Positions 8,854 through 18,133 of a stretch of 64,000 nucleotides of DNA are shown here, piece by piece. The translations under genes were made by a program, and so were the position numbers. Under the pieces are notes generated by a model. The model had not been told where the DNA came from, made no database searches, and was given only the letters and a program-made list of their open reading frames with translations. The stretch's first letter is position 1; the number at the start of each line of letters is the position of its first letter. Origin of the DNA: Clostridia bacterium (lineage in GTDB: Bacteria > Bacillota > Clostridia > Oscillospirales > CAG-272); contig JAFVTH010000003.1 in NCBI GenBank assembly GCA_017503285.1, positions 1-64,000 of the forward strand. The letters are read 5' to 3'.

Positions 8854-8929
8854 TCAATACACACCACGCAAAGCAAAACATTATCTTGTATAATGGATTA
8901 GTTTAATAGTGCGCTAAAAAACAAAACTC

Positions 8930-8965
8930 GGCTTGACAGAGAATTTACTCTGTCAAGCCTTTTTT
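8930..8965 (+). terminator. Terminator of the BspA-like gene
   Basis: A 12-bp stem GGCTTGACAGAG/CTCTGTCAAGCC with a 6-nt loop and T6 tail. It lies about 77 nt after the stop codon. Confidence 0.9.
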
Positions 8966-9027
8966 CTGTAAAACATTAACTAAGCATCTTAGTATAATTG
9001 AAAAACAGGGCTGCATAAATTCAAACA

Positions 9028-9070
9028 AAATGCATAAATATACATCAATATGCAATAAATATTCATTTTT
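9028..9070. promoter_or_regulatory. Tandem ARG-box-like sites upstream of argG
   Basis: Three AT-rich imperfect palindromes with TGCAT/ATGCA and ATTCAT half sites occur in tandem between about 9028 and 9070. A further perfect TGAATATTC-type site lies at about 9178-9187, just downstream of the promoter. They resemble the ArgR/AhrC operator pattern. The regulator gene is not in the window, so the assignment rests on similarity and position. Confidence 0.45.
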
Positions 9071-9135
9071 TACCCATCAAAGCTAAAATTTTTTCCTTAT
9101 TTATAAATAATATGCAAAAAAGTTGCAAAAACCCC

Positions 9136-9164
9136 TTGACAAAGTGAAAATAAGGGTATATAAT
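9136..9164 (+). promoter_or_regulatory. Promoter of the arginine operon
   Basis: TTGACA (9136-9141), 17-nt spacer, TATAAT (9159-9164): a consensus promoter 44 nt upstream of the argG start, flanked by the ARG-box-like sites. Confidence 0.85.
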
Positions 9165-9207
9165 ACAACTCGTAAAAATGAATATTCTTTCATCGGAGGA
9201 AAAGAAA

Positions 9208-10434
9208 ATGGATAAGAAAAATATTAAAAAGGTAGTTTTGGCATATTCCGGAGGACTTGACACCTCTATTATTATTCCATGGCTAAAGGAAAATTACAAC
9301 AACTGTGAGGTTATCGCTGTTTCAGGTAACGTTGGACAGGCTGATGAGCTTGAGGGTCTTGAGGAAAAGGCTATCAAGACAGGCGCATCCAAATGCTACA
9401 TTGAGGACCTTACAGAGGAATTTGTTGATGATTATGTTATCCCAACCGTAAAGGCTGGCGCACTTTATGAGGAGTATATGCTCGGTACATCCTTTGCTCG
9501 TCCTGTTATCGCAAAGAGAATTGCAGAAATCGCACTTAAAGAGGGTGCAGACGCAATTTGCCACGGCTGCACAGGTAAGGGTAATGACCAGGTTCGTTTT
9601 GAGCTTACAATCAAGGCGTTCGCACCTGATATGCCAATTATCGCTCCTTGGAGAGAGTGGACAATCAAGTCCCGTGAGGAGGAGATTGAGTACGCAGAGG
9701 CGCATAACGTTCCACTAAAGATAAACAGAGAAACAAACTACTCAAAGGATAAGAACCTTTGGCACCTTAGCCACGAGGGTCTTGACCTTGAGGATGCAGG
9801 AAATGAGCCGCTTTATGATAAGGAAGGCTTCCTTGAAATGGGCGTTTCCCCAATCAAGGCACCGGACGTACCAACCTATGTAGAGCTTGACTTTGTACAG
9901 GGCACACCTGTTGCTATCAACGGCGAGAAGATGAGCGCGAAGAATATCATACTTAAGCTTAATGAGCTTGGTGGCGCAAACGGCATCGGTCTTCTTGACA
10001 TCGTTGAAAACCGTCTTGTTGGTATGAAGTGTCGTGGCGTATACGAAACTCCGGGTGGAGCAATCCTTTACGCAGCACATAGCTACCTTGAAACAATTTG
10101 TCTTGACAAGATGACAATGCACGAAAAGCAAAAGCTCTCCATCACCTTTGCTGAGCTTGTTTATAACGGTCAATGGTTCACACCGCTTCGTGAGGCTCTT
10201 TCTGCATTTGTTGATAAGACCCAGGAAAACGTTACCGGTAAGGTTAGACTAAAGCTTTACAAGGGCAACATCATTAAGGCTGGCGTTTGGAGCGACTACT
10301 CACTTTACTCTGAGGAAATTGCTACCTTCGGCGAGGACAATGTTTATAACCAGGCTGATAGCGCAGGCTTTATTAACCTCTTTGGACTTCCAATCAAGGT
10401 TCAAGCACAGGTTAACGCAAAAAATAAGAAATAA
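9208..10434 (+). CDS. argG: Argininosuccinate synthase
   Basis: ArgG condenses citrulline and aspartate with ATP to argininosuccinate. The 408-residue product has the N-type ATP pyrophosphatase loop [11 protein letters not shown] near residue 12 and the family segments [15 protein letters not shown] and [20 protein letters not shown] 9208 was chosen because GGAGG lies just upstream and alignment starts with [10 protein letters not shown]; an in-frame codon at 9178 lies in the leader. It is the first gene of argGHCJBDF, an order that puts the last two steps of the pathway first. Confidence 0.97.
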   Translation: MDKKNIKKVVLAYSGGLDTSIIIPWLKENYNNCEVIAVSGNVGQADELEGLEEKAIKTGASKCYIEDLTEEFVDDYVIPTVKAGALYEEYMLGTSFARPVIAKRIAEIALKEGADAICHGCTGKGNDQVRFELTIKAFAPDMPIIAPWREWTIKSREEEIEYAEAHNVPLKINRETNYSKDKNLWHLSHEGLDLEDAGNEPLYDKEGFLEMGVSPIKAPDVPTYVELDFVQGTPVAINGEKMSAKNIILKLNELGGANGIGLLDIVENRLVGMKCRGVYETPGGAILYAAHSYLETICLDKMTMHEKQKLSITFAELVYNGQWFTPLREALSAFVDKTQENVTGKVRLKLYKGNIIKAGVWSDYSLYSEEIATFGEDNVYNQADSAGFINLFGLPIKVQAQVNAKNKK

Positions 10435-10443
10435 TTAACCAAC

Positions 10444-10466
10444 GCCTCCCCAAAACAAGGGGAGGC
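10444..10466 (+). other. Intercistronic hairpin between argG and argH
   Basis: An 8-bp GC-rich stem GCCTCCCC/GGGGAGGC with a 7-nt loop. No T run follows, so it is unlikely to be a full terminator. It may slow polymerase, protect the argG 3' end or mark an RNA processing site. Confidence 0.6.
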
Positions 10467-10494
10467 TTAGGTGCTTTTAGAAAGGCGAAATTTT

Positions 10495-11871
10495 ATGGAT
10501 AAAATGTGGGCAGGCAGATTTGAAAAGGCGCTTGATAAGCAAGCGGATGACTTCAATTCCTCAATTCACTTCGATAAAAAAATGTACAAGCAGGATATTT
10601 GCGGCTCTCTTGAGCATGCACTTATGCTATGCTCCTGCGGTATAATCAAGGAAAGCGAATATCAAGAGATAAGAAAGGGTCTTATCTCCATTCTTGACGA
10701 TTTGAATAACGGTGTCCTTGCCTTTGATGAAAACGCAGAGGATATCCATATGTTCGTCGAGGCAGAGCTAACTAAGAGGATTGGCGATGCCGGCAAAAGG
10801 CTTCACACCGCAAGGAGCAGAAATGACCAGGTCGCGCTGGACTTAAGGCTCTATATGAGAGATGAAGCAAACAAAATCATAGACCTGCTTAAGGAGCTTA
10901 TAGGTGCAATCAAGGACAAGGCTGAGGAAAGTCAGGATGCAATTATGCCCGGCTACACACACCTTCAAAGGGCACAGCCCATTACCTTTGCTCACCACCT
11001 TCTTGCATACTGTATGATGCTTCTTCGTGACGTAACAAGGCTTAAGGATGCAATCGCACGTATGAATTATAGCCCTCTTGGCTCCTGCGCTCTTGCAGGC
11101 ACAACCTATCCAACAGATAGGGAAATGGTTGCTAAGGCGCTTGATTTTGACGGAGTTTGTATGAACTCTATTGACGGTGTTTCCGATAGGGACTACTGCG
11201 TAGAGCTTGAGAGTGCATTTTCAATTATAATGATGCACCTTTCCCGTCTTAGCGAGGAGATTATTTTGTGGTCCAGCTGGGAGTTTAAGTTTGTGGAGCT
11301 TGATGATGCTTACACAACAGGCTCTTCAATTATGCCACAAAAGAAAAACCCGGACATGGCAGAGCTTGTTCGTGGTAAGACAGGCAGAGTATATGGCGAC
11401 CTTATGGCGACCCTTACAATGCTAAAGGGCATTCCGCTTGCGTATAACAAGGATATGCAGGAGGATAAGGAGGCTATTTTTGATGCCACCGAAACAGTTA
11501 TAAAGTGCCTTGGTGTATTCATTCCTATGATTAAAACAATGAAGCCCCTTAAGGAAAATATGTATAATGCCGCAAAGCGTGGCTTTATAAACGCAACTGA
11601 CCTAGCAGACTATCTTACCAAAAAGGGCTTGCCATTTAGGAGCGCGTACAAAATCGTCGGCACTATCGTTGGCGAGTGCGTTAAGAGTGGCAAAACCCTT
11701 GACGAGGTTACTCTTGAGGAGTATAAAAAGCATTCCGACGTGTTTGAAAACGACCTTTACGAGGAAATTTCTCTTGAAACCTGCGTTAAAAAGCGCATTT
11801 CCAAGGGTGGCACAGGCTACGAGTCAGTAAAAGAACAAATTACCTACGTTACGGAGCAGCTTAAGAAATGA
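10495..11871 (+). CDS. argH: Argininosuccinate lyase
   Basis: ArgH splits argininosuccinate into arginine and fumarate. The 458-residue protein starts MDKMWAGRF, usual for the family. It carries HTARSRNDQVALDLRLY around residues 103-119 and the superfamily signature GSSIMPQKKNPD, which includes the catalytic serine loop. ATG 10495 fits family alignment better than an in-frame GTG at 10471. Its stop overlaps the argC start by 4 nt. Confidence 0.97.
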   Translation: MDKMWAGRFEKALDKQADDFNSSIHFDKKMYKQDICGSLEHALMLCSCGIIKESEYQEIRKGLISILDDLNNGVLAFDENAEDIHMFVEAELTKRIGDAGKRLHTARSRNDQVALDLRLYMRDEANKIIDLLKELIGAIKDKAEESQDAIMPGYTHLQRAQPITFAHHLLAYCMMLLRDVTRLKDAIARMNYSPLGSCALAGTTYPTDREMVAKALDFDGVCMNSIDGVSDRDYCVELESAFSIIMMHLSRLSEEIILWSSWEFKFVELDDAYTTGSSIMPQKKNPDMAELVRGKTGRVYGDLMATLTMLKGIPLAYNKDMQEDKEAIFDATETVIKCLGVFIPMIKTMKPLKENMYNAAKRGFINATDLADYLTKKGLPFRSAYKIVGTIVGECVKSGKTLDEVTLEEYKKHSDVFENDLYEEISLETCVKKRISKGGTGYESVKEQITYVTEQLKK

Positions 11872-12794
11872 AAAAGGTATTTATAGACGGTAAGGCTGGC
11901 ACAACAGGTCTTAGAATAGAGGAGCGCCTTAGTGGCAGAGACGATATTGAAATCGTGCTTATCCCCGAGGAGCTAAGAAAGGACCCCGAAACTAAGAAGA
12001 AAATACTTAACTCTGTTGACATCGCCTTCCTTTGCTTGCCGGACGCGGCATCAATGGAGTCCGTTTCAATGATAGAAAACCCAAATGTTGTGGTTATAGA
12101 CACCTCAACAGCCCACCGCACTAACCCGGACTGGGCATACGGCTTTGCAGAGCTTGACCCATCATTTGAGGAAAAGATTAAAAATAGTAAAAGAATTGCA
12201 GTTCCCGGCTGTCACGCAAGTGGCTTTATCGCCCTTGTGTACCCACTTATCAAGGCAGGCATTTTGCCAAATGACGCACTTCTTTCTGCTCACTCCATAA
12301 CAGGCTATAGTGGTGGTGGCAAAAAGATGATTGGCGAGTATGAGGAGCAAAAGCCGGAGCTTTATGAGTATCCAAGACAGTATGGACTTTCACAGGGACA
12401 TAAGCACCTGCCTGAAATGAGCAAAATTACAGGTCTGTTAAACAAGCCTGTTTTCTGCCCAATAGTGTCAGACTTTTATTCAGGCATGGAGGTTACAATT
12501 CCACTATTTAAGTCACAGCTTAATTATGGTGGTATTGAAGAAATCAAGGAAATTTACAAAAAAACATACACAGGTCCTATTGTTTCTTATGTTGAAGCAG
12601 GGGACGAGGCTGGCTTCCTTTCAGCAGGCAAGCTAAGCGGCAAGGACTCAATGCAAATTGAGGTATACGGTAGTGAGGACAGGATAATCCTTGTTTCAAG
12701 ATACGACAATCTTGGCAAGGGCGCATCCGGTGCTGCTGTGGAGTGTCTAAATATAGTTTTAGGCGCAGAAAAGACAAAAACACTTGAAATCTAA
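11868..12794 (+). CDS. argC: N-acetyl-gamma-glutamyl-phosphate reductase (short type)
   Basis: ArgC reduces N-acetylglutamyl phosphate to the semialdehyde using NADPH. At 308 residues it belongs to the shorter ArgC type rather than the ~345-residue form. The catalytic cysteine lies in VPGCHASGF (about residue 112). The N-terminal VFIDGKAGTTGLRI replaces the usual GASGYTG nucleotide loop, and SAHSITGYSGGGKK is well conserved. The start overlaps argH by 4 nt, implying coupling. Confidence 0.93.
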   Translation: MKKVFIDGKAGTTGLRIEERLSGRDDIEIVLIPEELRKDPETKKKILNSVDIAFLCLPDAASMESVSMIENPNVVVIDTSTAHRTNPDWAYGFAELDPSFEEKIKNSKRIAVPGCHASGFIALVYPLIKAGILPNDALLSAHSITGYSGGGKKMIGEYEEQKPELYEYPRQYGLSQGHKHLPEMSKITGLLNKPVFCPIVSDFYSGMEVTIPLFKSQLNYGGIEEIKEIYKKTYTGPIVSYVEAGDEAGFLSAGKLSGKDSMQIEVYGSEDRIILVSRYDNLGKGASGAAVECLNIVLGAEKTKTLEI

Positions 12795-12803
12795 GAGGTA
12801 AAT

Positions 12804-14018
12804 ATGAATATTATAAACGGTGGCGTTTGTGCCGCACAGGGCTTTTTGGCAAACGGAATACATTGTGGTATTCGCAAAAACAAAACCAAAAGGGATTTAG
12901 CACTTATATATTCACAGAAAAGAGCAACAGCTGCATCTGTTTACACCACAAACAAGGTAAAGGGCGCACCCCTTACAGTTACAAAAAATAATATTGAGGA
13001 CGGTTATGCACAGGCAGTTATCTGCAATAGTGGAAATGCCAACACCTGTAACGCAAATGGTATTGAAATTGCAGAGCAAATGTGTCAGCTTCTTTCCTCT
13101 GAAATGGGCATTTTGTCAAAGGATGTTGTTGTTGCTTCAACAGGCGTTATCGGTCAGCCTCTTGATATTACACCAATAAAGAACGGTATTCCCGAGCTTG
13201 TCAAGGGACTTTCCAAGGATAATAGCCGGGCTGCCGCTGAGGGCATTATGACCACAGACACTCGTCTTAAGGAAATTGCCGTTAGCTTTAATGTAGGTGG
13301 CAAGGAATGTAAAATCGGCGGTATTGCCAAGGGCTCCGGTATGATTCATCCGAATATGGCAACCATGCTTGTATTTATTACAACCGACTGTAATATTTCC
13401 TCAAATATGCTTCAAAAGGCTCTTTCCAGCGACATTCAAAAGACCTTCAATATGGTTAGCGTAGACGGAGATACATCTACAAACGATATGGTTACAATCC
13501 TTGCAAATGGCATGGCAGAAAATGCAGAAATCACCGCCGAGGGCGAGGACTTTACTGCCTTTATGGAGGCACTAAATACAGTTACAGTTTACCTCTGCCG
13601 TAAAATTGCCGGCGATGGGGAGGGCGCTACAAAGCTTCTTGAATGTGAGGTTAGCGGCGCTTGCGATAAGGAAAACGCGAAGATAATTGCAAAAAGCATT
13701 ATTTGCTCATCACTTGTAAAGGCGGCAATGTTCGGCTCTGATGCAAACTGGGGTCGTGTTCTTTGCGCAATCGGTTACAGCGGCGCTAGTGTAGACGTTA
13801 ACAAGGTTGACGTTTACTTTAAGTCAAATAAGGGCGAAATCATAGTTTGCCAAAATGGCGCAGGCGTTGATTTTTCTGAGGAAAAGGCAAAGGAAATCCT
13901 TTTAGAGGATGAAATAACAATAGTAGTTAAATTAGGCGATGGAAACGGACAAGCAACTGCTTGGGGCTGTGACCTTACCTATGATTATGTAAAGATAAAC
14001 GGAGATTACAGAACATAA
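12804..14018 (+). CDS. argJ: Glutamate N-acetyltransferase / amino-acid acetyltransferase
   Basis: ArgJ recycles the acetyl group from N-acetylornithine to glutamate. Bifunctional forms also make N-acetylglutamate from acetyl-CoA, and no separate argA is present here. The 404-residue proenzyme cleaves itself before a conserved threonine, which is Thr187 in HPNMATML. KGSGMIHPNMA before it and VDGDTSTNDMV after it are family signatures. The last base of its stop is the first base of argB, so the genes are coupled. Confidence 0.95.
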   Translation: MNIINGGVCAAQGFLANGIHCGIRKNKTKRDLALIYSQKRATAASVYTTNKVKGAPLTVTKNNIEDGYAQAVICNSGNANTCNANGIEIAEQMCQLLSSEMGILSKDVVVASTGVIGQPLDITPIKNGIPELVKGLSKDNSRAAAEGIMTTDTRLKEIAVSFNVGGKECKIGGIAKGSGMIHPNMATMLVFITTDCNISSNMLQKALSSDIQKTFNMVSVDGDTSTNDMVTILANGMAENAEITAEGEDFTAFMEALNTVTVYLCRKIAGDGEGATKLLECEVSGACDKENAKIIAKSIICSSLVKAAMFGSDANWGRVLCAIGYSGASVDVNKVDVYFKSNKGEIIVCQNGAGVDFSEEKAKEILLEDEITIVVKLGDGNGQATAWGCDLTYDYVKINGDYRT

Positions 14019-14908
14019 TGGAAAATCTACCAATTAAAATCACAAATGCCCAAAGGGCACAGGTGCTTACACAAGCGCTTCCATATATAAGAAAATACTA
14101 TAACAAGCTTGTAGTTATCAAGTATGGTGGAAACGCAATGATAAACGAGCAGCTTAAGGAACAGGTTATGGAGGACATCGTTCTTCTTTCCCTGATCGGT
14201 GTTAAGGTTGTTTTAGTTCACGGTGGTGGCCCTGAAATTACTGATACTCTTAAGAAAATCGGCAAGGAAAGCCAGTTTGTCAACGGCCTTCGTGTTACTG
14301 ATAAGGAAACTGCTGATGTTGTTCAAATGGTTCTTGCCGGTAAAATCAACAAAACCCTTGTAAATATGCTTGGCTTGAAGGGCGGCAAGGCTGTTGGAAT
14401 TTCCGGTCTTGACGGACAGATGATAAAGGCAGAGGTTAAGGACCCGCGCTTGGGCTTTGTGGGCAAAATTACAGAGGTTGACGTTACTCCGATTATTGAC
14501 CTTTTGGAAAAGGGATATATCCCTGTTGTTTCAACGGTTGCTTGTGACAACGAGGGTAATGTTTATAACATAAATGCCGACACAGCAGCTGCATATATTG
14601 CAGGTGGCTTACAGGCTGAAAGACTTTTCACAATGACCGATATTGAGGGCATTTTGAAGGATAAAAACGACCCTAACTCTCTAATCCCTTGTATTGATAT
14701 TAAGGGCGCAGAGGAGCTATTTAATACAGGCGTTATCAGTGGTGGTATGATACCAAAGGTAGAGTGCTGTATTGAGGCAATCCATAAGGGCGTTAAAAAG
14801 GTAGTTATTCTTGATGGCAGAGTCCCACATGAGCTTCTTATAGAAATGCTCACAAACGAGGGCGCTGGCACCATGGTAGTTAAGGATATGTCAGACGATG
14901 AGCATTAA
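14018..14908 (+). CDS. argB: Acetylglutamate kinase
   Basis: ArgB phosphorylates N-acetylglutamate, usually the arginine-inhibited control point of the cyclic pathway. The 296-residue product belongs to the amino acid kinase fold, with VIKYGGNAMI near residue 33, VLVHGGGPEIT near residue 66 and the C-terminal ISGGMIPKVE. An N-terminal extension of about 25 residues before the kinase core is the part that forms hexamers in arginine-sensitive enzymes, suggesting feedback control. It overlaps argD by 11 nt. Confidence 0.96.
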   Translation: MENLPIKITNAQRAQVLTQALPYIRKYYNKLVVIKYGGNAMINEQLKEQVMEDIVLLSLIGVKVVLVHGGGPEITDTLKKIGKESQFVNGLRVTDKETADVVQMVLAGKINKTLVNMLGLKGGKAVGISGLDGQMIKAEVKDPRLGFVGKITEVDVTPIIDLLEKGYIPVVSTVACDNEGNVYNINADTAAAYIAGGLQAERLFTMTDIEGILKDKNDPNSLIPCIDIKGAEELFNTGVISGGMIPKVECCIEAIHKGVKKVVILDGRVPHELLIEMLTNEGAGTMVVKDMSDDEH

Positions 14909-16067
14909 AAAAATAGACAAAGAATATGTAGCAAATACCTATGGCCGCTTTGATTTGCAAATCGACCACGGTAATGGCGCGTATGTATACGACAACGAGG
15001 GCAAGGAATATATAGACTTGTCCAGCGGTATTGCAGTAAATACCTTCGGTATGTGCGACCCTGTGTGGATAAAAGCTGTCGAAGCACAGCTCCACAAGTG
15101 CCAGCACACCTCAAACCTTTATTATTCTGAGCCATGTGCCACTCTTGCAAAAATGCTTTGCGAAAGAACAGGGGCAAAAAAGGTTTTCTTTGGAAACTCC
15201 GGTGCTGAAGCAAATGAGTGCGCAATAAAGGTTGCCCGCCTTTGGGCAAGCGAAAGCAAGGGCGAGGACTACTATCACATAGTTACCCTTAAAAACAGCT
15301 TTCACGGAAGAACAATTACAACTCTTGCCGCAACAGGACAGGATGTTTTCCATAAATACTTCAACCCTTTAACAGAGGGCTTTGTATATGCAGAGGCAAA
15401 CAATCTGGAAAGCGTAGAAAAGGCATTCAAGGAAAACAAGTGCTGCGCCATAGTTATGGAGCTTGTTCAGGGCGAGGGCGGTGTATTGCCTCTAAATCGT
15501 GATTTTGTTGAGGGTGTGTCGCTCCTTTGCCAAAAATATAACAATCTTTTGGTTATTGATGAGGTGCAAACCGGTAATGGCAGATGTGGCACCCTATACG
15601 CATATCAATCCTATGGCATAAGCCCGGACGTTGTATCAACAGCAAAGGGCTTGGCAGGTGGTCTGCCAATCGGCGCTTGCCTTATGTTTGATAAAACAGA
15701 AAGCACCCTGAAGCCGTCGCTTCACGGCTCTACCTTCGGTGGTAACCCAATTGCCTGCGCAGGTGCAATTTCTGTTATTGAAAGGATTGATGACACACTT
15801 CTTTCAGAGGTTAAAGAAAAATCGAAGTACATTTTCGACACCTTAAGCGGTGCTGATGGCATTAAATCCGTTAGCGGCCTTGGACTTATGATTGGAATTG
15901 AAACAGAGGGAGACGTGTCTGTTATTCTTTCTAAATGCATGGAAAAGGGCATCCTTCCTATTAAAGCAAAAAACAAGCTTAGGCTTTTGCCACCTCTAAA
16001 TATTCCATTCGAGCTTCTTAAAAGCTCAATTGAAATTATAAAAGAGGTTGCAAAGGATAACAAATAA
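14898..16067 (+). CDS. argD: Acetylornithine aminotransferase
   Basis: ArgD transfers the amino group from glutamate to N-acetylglutamate semialdehyde, using PLP. The 389-residue product shows class III aminotransferase features: FGNSGAEANECAIK, the PLP-binding VIDEVQTGNGR, and the Schiff-base lysine Lys250 in STAKGLAGGLPIGA. Its start lies 11 nt inside argB. Confidence 0.95.
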   Translation: MSIKKIDKEYVANTYGRFDLQIDHGNGAYVYDNEGKEYIDLSSGIAVNTFGMCDPVWIKAVEAQLHKCQHTSNLYYSEPCATLAKMLCERTGAKKVFFGNSGAEANECAIKVARLWASESKGEDYYHIVTLKNSFHGRTITTLAATGQDVFHKYFNPLTEGFVYAEANNLESVEKAFKENKCCAIVMELVQGEGGVLPLNRDFVEGVSLLCQKYNNLLVIDEVQTGNGRCGTLYAYQSYGISPDVVSTAKGLAGGLPIGACLMFDKTESTLKPSLHGSTFGGNPIACAGAISVIERIDDTLLSEVKEKSKYIFDTLSGADGIKSVSGLGLMIGIETEGDVSVILSKCMEKGILPIKAKNKLRLLPPLNIPFELLKSSIEIIKEVAKDNK

Positions 16068-16083
16068 TTTTTTGGAGTAAAAT

Positions 16084-17067
16084 ATGAACTTAAAGGGAAA
16101 AGATTTTCTAAAGCTTCTTGACCTTTCCCCGGAGGAAATCGGTGGTCTTATTGACCTTGCCGCTGACCTTAAGGAAAAGAAGAAAAATGGTATCCCTCAC
16201 AGATATTGCGAGGGCAAAAACATTGCCTTGATTTTTGAAAAGACAAGCACGAGAACACGTTGCAGCTTTGAGGTTGCCGCGTATGACCTTGGTATGGGTG
16301 TTACATACCTTGACCCAACAGGCTCACAAATCGGTAAAAAGGAAAGCATTGCTGACACAGCAAGGGTTCTTTCATCTATCTATGATGGCATTGAATATCG
16401 TGGCTATGGACAGGAAATTGTTGAGGAGCTTGCAAGATATTCCAAGGTTCCGGTTTGGAACGGACTTACAAACGAGTTTCATCCAACTCAAATCCTTGCC
16501 GATTTCCTTACAATTAAGGAGCATTTTGGCAAGCTAAAGGGCATCAAGCTTGTTTATATGGGCGATGCAAGATATAATATGGGCAACTCCTTAATGGTTG
16601 GCGCTGCAAAAATGGGTCTGCATTTTGTTGCTTGCGCTCCTAAAAAGTATTTCCCGGACCAAAAGCTCATTTCAGAGTGTGAAGAAATTGCAAAGCAAAC
16701 AGGTGCAACCCTTTCCTTTGAGGAAAATCCGGCTGAGGCTGTAAAGGGTGCAAATGTTATATATACCGACGTTTGGGTTTCCATGGGAGAGCCAACAGAG
16801 GTATGGCAGGAAAGAATAAATGATCTTTCTAAGTATCAAGTAAATAGAGCCCTTATGGAAAAGGCAGACAAAAACGCAGTGTTTATGCACTGCCTACCGG
16901 CCTTCCACGATATGAAAACAACCGTAGGCAAGGAAATGGGCGAAAAATTTGGCAGAACCGAAATGGAAGTTACCGACGAGGTATTTGAGTCAAATCAGTC
17001 TATCGTTTTCAAAGAGGCGGAGAATAGGATGCATACTATCAAAGCCGTAATGCTTTCGACTTTGTAA
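16084..17067 (+). CDS. argF: Ornithine carbamoyltransferase
   Basis: ArgF makes citrulline from ornithine and carbamoyl phosphate. The 327-residue protein has the carbamoyl-phosphate motif [11 protein letters not shown] (about residues 56-66), [11 protein letters not shown], and the ornithine-binding HCLPAFHD. It ends the operon. The stop codon lies inside the start of a family of direct repeats (17053-17486), and a degenerate copy of the argF tail recurs in that repeat. No carAB genes are adjacent to supply carbamoyl phosphate. Confidence 0.96.
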   Translation: MNLKGKDFLKLLDLSPEEIGGLIDLAADLKEKKKNGIPHRYCEGKNIALIFEKTSTRTRCSFEVAAYDLGMGVTYLDPTGSQIGKKESIADTARVLSSIYDGIEYRGYGQEIVEELARYSKVPVWNGLTNEFHPTQILADFLTIKEHFGKLKGIKLVYMGDARYNMGNSLMVGAAKMGLHFVACAPKKYFPDQKLISECEEIAKQTGATLSFEENPAEAVKGANVIYTDVWVSMGEPTEVWQERINDLSKYQVNRALMEKADKNAVFMHCLPAFHDMKTTVGKEMGEKFGRTEMEVTDEVFESNQSIVFKEAENRMHTIKAVMLSTL

Positions 17068-17230
17068 GCGTCAAATTTCTATGTTGCTCCTCGCTGATGA
17101 CCTTGACTATCACAAGATAGCCTGCGTCCATCATCTCCGGTGCGCCTTGAAATTTATAGCTACCAAAGCCGAAAGTAAGCTCTCTACCTTATGGACATCA
17201 TACTACTGCGTTGTTTCTCGTAAAAAGACC
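17065..17230. repeat. Direct repeat downstream of argF, copy 1
   Basis: About 166 nt that recur at 17321-17486 with a 256-nt period. The first ~110 nt are nearly identical and the rest is diverged. It includes GACTATCacaaGATAGCC, a small hairpin, and further inverted segments. The left boundary overlaps the argF stop. Reading frames inside are identical by repetition and are not believed to be genes. Confidence 0.8.
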
Positions 17231-17320
17231 TCGGAGTACGGAATGTACACCGTCGTCCTTTTTACATCGTCACGCCTTGTATTATTTCCTCTATAAAGAC
17301 GAAAGTAAACTTTCGACCAA

Positions 17321-17486
17321 TAAGCGTCAAATTTCTATGTTGCTCCTCGCTGATGACCTTGACTATCACAAGATAGCCTGCGTCCATCATCTCCGGTGCG
17401 CCTTGAAATTTATAGCTACCAAAGCCGAAAGTGAACCTTCGACCTTGTAGACATTATACTACTGCGTTGCTTTAGATTAAAAAGCC
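17321..17486. repeat. Direct repeat downstream of argF, copy 2
   Basis: Second copy of the 17065-17230 unit. Its 3' part (about 17418-17448) reads like a diverged version of the argF 3' end: CAAAGCCG followed by TTCGACcTTGTA, compared with TTCGACTTTGTA at the true argF end. The 90 nt between the copies hold no recognisable feature. Confidence 0.75.
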
Positions 17487-17505
17487 TCAATTGAGGCTTT
17501 TTTTG
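17481..17505 (+). terminator. Terminator after the argF repeats
   Basis: A 10-bp palindromic stem AAAGCCTCAA/TTGAGGCTTT followed by T-rich sequence. It is the only strong terminator found after argF, so the operon transcript probably includes the repeats. Confidence 0.85.
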
Positions 17506-17517
17506 ATTGAAAAAATG

Positions 17518-17546
17518 TTGAAAAACACATTGCTTTATGATAAAAT
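17518..17546 (+). promoter_or_regulatory. Promoter of the small membrane protein gene
   Basis: TTGAAA (17518-17523), 17-nt spacer, TAAAAT (17541-17546), 21 nt before the start codon at 17568. Confidence 0.6.
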
Positions 17547-17567
17547 AAAGACAGAGAGGTGAGTTGA

Positions 17568-17996
17568 ATGAGGAAGATTATATTTCGGATAATACCATAT
17601 GCTTTAATTTGCATAGCAACAATAATCTGTGCATTTGTATTCAAGGATTCGTTACAAATAGACCTGTCTTCGCTTGAACCGCTGTTTATTATAGCCGTGC
17701 TTGCAGTACAAGCTGCTCTCTTATGCTCGAAATTCGCACAGGAAGCTGATAACTATTCAACTGTAGATTTTGATTTAACCGGCAGCGAAAAGGGCTTGTA
17801 CATAAAAACAATAGGAATATCTACTATTTACATAATTCCTTTAGTCATTCCCGCACTTATCTTTTTCGATATTTGGGCAAAAATTGCAATTTCTCTTTCT
17901 GCAGTGCTTCTTACGTATATTGTAGGCTCTATAGCTTTCAGAATAAAGTACGGAAAAGCAATCAGACAAAGAATAGAAGAGGATTCAAAGAGCTAA
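17568..17996 (+). CDS. Four-TM membrane protein of unknown function
   Basis: The 142-residue product has four hydrophobic segments at about residues 6-24, 36-53, 84-103 and 108-128, and a basic cytoplasmic-type tail ending in RIEEDSKS. A GAGAGGTGAG ribosome site precedes the ATG. No family is recognised. It has its own promoter and terminator and so is a single-gene unit between the arginine operon and rarA. Confidence 0.75.
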   Translation: MRKIIFRIIPYALICIATIICAFVFKDSLQIDLSSLEPLFIIAVLAVQAALLCSKFAQEADNYSTVDFDLTGSEKGLYIKTIGISTIYIIPLVIPALIFFDIWAKIAISLSAVLLTYIVGSIAFRIKYGKAIRQRIEEDSKS

Positions 17997-18002
17997 AATA
18001 TA

Positions 18003-18028
18003 AAACGCACCGAAATGGTGCGTTTTTT
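18003..18028 (+). terminator. Terminator of the small membrane protein gene
   Basis: Stem AAACGCACC/GGTGCGTTT with a 5-nt loop and a T run. Confidence 0.85.
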
Positions 18029-18096
18029 GTTAAAAGACTAAAAAAATACTTATATAATATGAACATATGTGCAAATGATAATGATAAAATAGCATA

Positions 18097-18133
18097 AAAA
18101 AGCGCAGAAATTGTGTTTCTGCGCTATTTTTTA
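18097..18133 (-). terminator. Terminator of rarA
   Basis: A 10-bp stem AGCGCAGAAA/TTTCTGCGCT with T runs on both strands, so it can act in either direction. Confidence 0.85.

Noticed and set aside
10444..10466. Terminator between argG and argH
   Set aside because: The stem is strong but no T run follows and the downstream genes depend on the argG promoter, so it was recorded as an intercistronic hairpin.
17081..17450. Two open frames of 71 and 79 codons sharing the peptide MLLLADDLDYHKIACVHHLR
   Set aside because: They share sequence only because the DNA is a direct repeat. They lack ribosome sites and have no protein-like composition.
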